DNA from: Pseudoalteromonas phenolica
GTDB taxonomy: Bacteria > Pseudomonadota > Gammaproteobacteria > Enterobacterales > Alteromonadaceae
Direction: 5' to 3'
Assembly: GCF_001444405.1 (NCBI RefSeq)
Contig: NZ_CP013187.1
Span: forward strand, 1,116,001-1,180,000
Length of the DNA stretch: 64,000 bases
In this document: positions 62,936-64,000 of the stretch, in pieces
Numbering within the stretch: position 1 is the stretch's first letter
Layout of the letters: each line of letters starts with the position of its first letter
Made by a program: the position numbers and the translations under genes
The notes under the pieces: model-generated
Told to the model about the DNA's origin: nothing
Databases searched by the model: none
Seen by the model: the letters and a program-made list of their open reading frames with translations, nothing else

Positions 62936-63604
62936 TTAGAACTTGTATTTAACACCAAGCATAGCAACAACAGGGTCAAGTTCTACATCAGATGTTAGAA
63001 CTTTTGCGCCGTTTGCATAAACTGACGCATCTGTGTTGATGTCCATTTTTGACACCATGCCATGTAAAGCCCATTTTTCATTAATACTGTAGTTAAAGCC
63101 TGCTTGAAGTGCTACACCAAAAGAGCTGTCGAGTTCAACTTTTACGTCGTCAGTGCCTAAAACTGTTTTTAGCGTAGAGCTTGCTTCTTCGTCAAAGAAA
63201 ACAGTGTAGTTTAGACCTGCACCAATAAATGGACGAAATTTTGCGTTTGGTTCAAGGAAGTGATACTGCGCTACAAACGTTGGTGGCAAATGTTTCACGC
63301 TTGCTAGATGAACACCACCGATAGCACCTACACCAGTCAGGTTTCCTGAACCAGAGACATCATGAGAAAATGGTGTTGCTGCAATTAATTCAAATACGAT
63401 GTTATCTGTGTATTGATAATCAAATGTAATACCTAGTTGCGTGTTTGAGTCTGCCACTAAGCCAGCACCTTTATCTTGATCTAGTGCTGAGGCTGTGTCG
63501 CTAGGGTTAACATTAATAAGACCAACATTAACGCTTAATTTAGCTTGTGCTAAAGGAGCGGCTACTAAAAGAGTAGTAAGTAGAGCTGCGCCAAGTTTTT
63601 TCAT
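62936..63604 (-). CDS. ompW: Outer-membrane protein OmpW
   Basis: A 222-residue eight-stranded barrel of the OmpW family. A signal peptide (ending PLAQA before KLSV) precedes strands with DYQYTDNIVFELIAATPFSHD (shorter piece: FELIAATPFSHD), HLPPTFVAQYHF, FRPFIGAGLNYTVFF and the C-terminal MLGVKYKF ending in Phe. OmpW forms a narrow hydrophobic channel. Three Met codons are close at the start; the ATG at 63604 lies 6 bases after AGGAG and gives MKKLGAALL. An FNR-like site is well placed upstream. Confidence 0.93.
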   Translation of the reverse strand: MKKLGAALLTTLLVAAPLAQAKLSVNVGLINVNPSDTASALDQDKGAGLVADSNTQLGITFDYQYTDNIVFELIAATPFSHDVSGSGNLTGVGAIGGVHLASVKHLPPTFVAQYHFLEPNAKFRPFIGAGLNYTVFFDEEASSTLKTVLGTDDVKVELDSSFGVALQAGFNYSINEKWALHGMVSKMDINTDASVYANGAKVLTSDVELDPVVAMLGVKYKF

Positions 63605-63651
63605 TTTCATCTCCTGATGCCTTTGCAAGGTATGTCATTTTTCTTGAAGCA

Positions 63652-63692
63652 ACTATAGGTGAGTCCAAAAAATGAAAACTGTTCTAGATCAA
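63652..63692 (-). promoter_or_regulatory. ompW promoter: -10 box with class II FNR-like site
   Basis: On the minus strand TTGAT-CTAG-AACAG (63679-63692, 8 of 10 positions of TTGAT-N4-ATCAA) is followed by TATAGT (63652-63657). The site centre lies about 41 bases upstream of the expected start, the classic position for FNR-type activation. Confidence 0.5.
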
Positions 63693-63728
63693 TTTTTATT
63701 TCAGGTTATTTCAGAAATTTTTGAAACT

Positions 63729-63742
63729 TTGATTTAGATTAA
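63729..63742. promoter_or_regulatory. Second FNR-like site upstream of ompW
   Basis: TTGATTTAGATTAA matches TTGAT-N4-ATCAA at 9 of 10 positions, 50 bases upstream of the first site. It could also serve the plus-strand dapE gene. Confidence 0.4.
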
Positions 63743-63865
63743 TTTTTAGGTATTAAAATTCCAATTAGAAAACGATAGCGACTTTTAATTGCAAGTAAAA
63801 TGACACACAAATGCAATACAGCAGCGATTAAATACTGTTTAGTTTTTTATTTAAACGTGAACATT

Positions 63866-64000
63866 ATGATTAATGCGGCAATTGAGAATAAAAAAGAGCT
63901 TGATGTCATAGATTTTGTAAAAACTTTGGTAAGCGCTAAATCGATCACGCCAGAAGATGCTGGTACCTTAGCTTGGCTATCTAAACATCTTAAAGAGCTT
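63866..64000 (+). CDS. dapE: Succinyl-diaminopimelate desuccinylase DapE, N-terminal 45 residues (cut by window edge)
   Basis: The frame starts at ATG 63866 and runs open to the window end. ELDVIDFVKTLVSAKSITPE followed by DAGTLAWLSKHLKEL matches the DapE N-terminus, where the pattern VIxLxxxLIxxxSxTPxDAG is conserved. DapE removes succinate in lysine and diaminopimelate synthesis. The zinc ligands lie beyond the window, so the identification rests on this short segment. Confidence 0.7.
   Translation, partial: MINAAIENKKELDVIDFVKTLVSAKSITPEDAGTLAWLSKHLKEL

Overview
The window looks like a chromosomal segment of a marine gammaproteobacterium of the order Alteromonadales, most likely Pseudoalteromonas or a close relative. 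This is inferred from the AT-rich composition, the gene content and order (lptD-surA-pdxA-rsmA-apaG-apaH with amgK-murU-djlA diverging, nhaD, hppD/fah, TyrR) and an intergenic repeat ending in ATTGGTATTA. No phage, insertion sequence, CRISPR array, rRNA or tRNA is visible. Both ends cut through genes: putP at the left and dapE at the right.

Region 1 (1-14900) holds the proline symporter end, two chemoreceptors, the conserved outer-membrane/housekeeping cluster (LPS assembly LptD, chaperone SurA, PdxA, rRNA methylase RsmA, ApaG, ApaH), and the divergent murein-recycling pair AmgK-MurU with the DnaJ-like DjlA. Region 2 (15000-25300) carries an undecaprenyl-phosphate translocase family protein (DUF368), the Na+/H+ antiporter NhaD with a hairpin over its ribosome binding site, phosphofructokinase, a YjbR protein, a small membrane protein, a PAS-GGDEF-EAL protein, a pitrilysin-type protease and SixA. 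Region 3 (25400-36300) holds a TonB-dependent receptor, a repeat element, a HAD phosphatase, an exported ATP-dependent DNA ligase (Lig E type), YegD, MgsA, LysE and Bcr/CflA-type transporters, a DUF4442 protein, and a bactofilin overlapping an M23 peptidase. Region 4 (36400-41100) has fumarylacetoacetase, HPPD and a POT peptide transporter whose upstream region is unusually rich in symmetric repeats.

The most striking part is region 5, 41103-59784: seven tightly packed or overlapping genes read right to left as one operon. Three encode recognisable but heavily remodelled relatives of the poly-gamma-glutamate synthase: a CapA/PgsA-like lipoprotein, a PgsC with two tandem PgsC units plus a large soluble C-terminal part, and a PgsB-like Mur-ligase-fold enzyme with a helical-repeat N-terminal half. 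Between them lie a CHASE2-like sensor with no enzymatic output domain, a membrane-anchored beta-rich protein, a possible N-formylglutamate-amidohydrolase-like exported enzyme, and a 1417-residue exported protein ending in a probable outer-membrane beta barrel. My reading, which is inference, is a complete envelope-spanning machine of a diderm bacterium for making and exporting an amide-linked polymer such as polyglutamate. The product and the role of each added part are not established by sequence.

Region 6 (59800-64000) has TyrR diverging from that operon, a secreted protein of unknown function, a hotdog thioesterase, OmpW with an FNR-like site well placed for activation, and the start of dapE. 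TyrR probably governs aromatic amino acid genes such as hppD and fah rather than the polymer operon.
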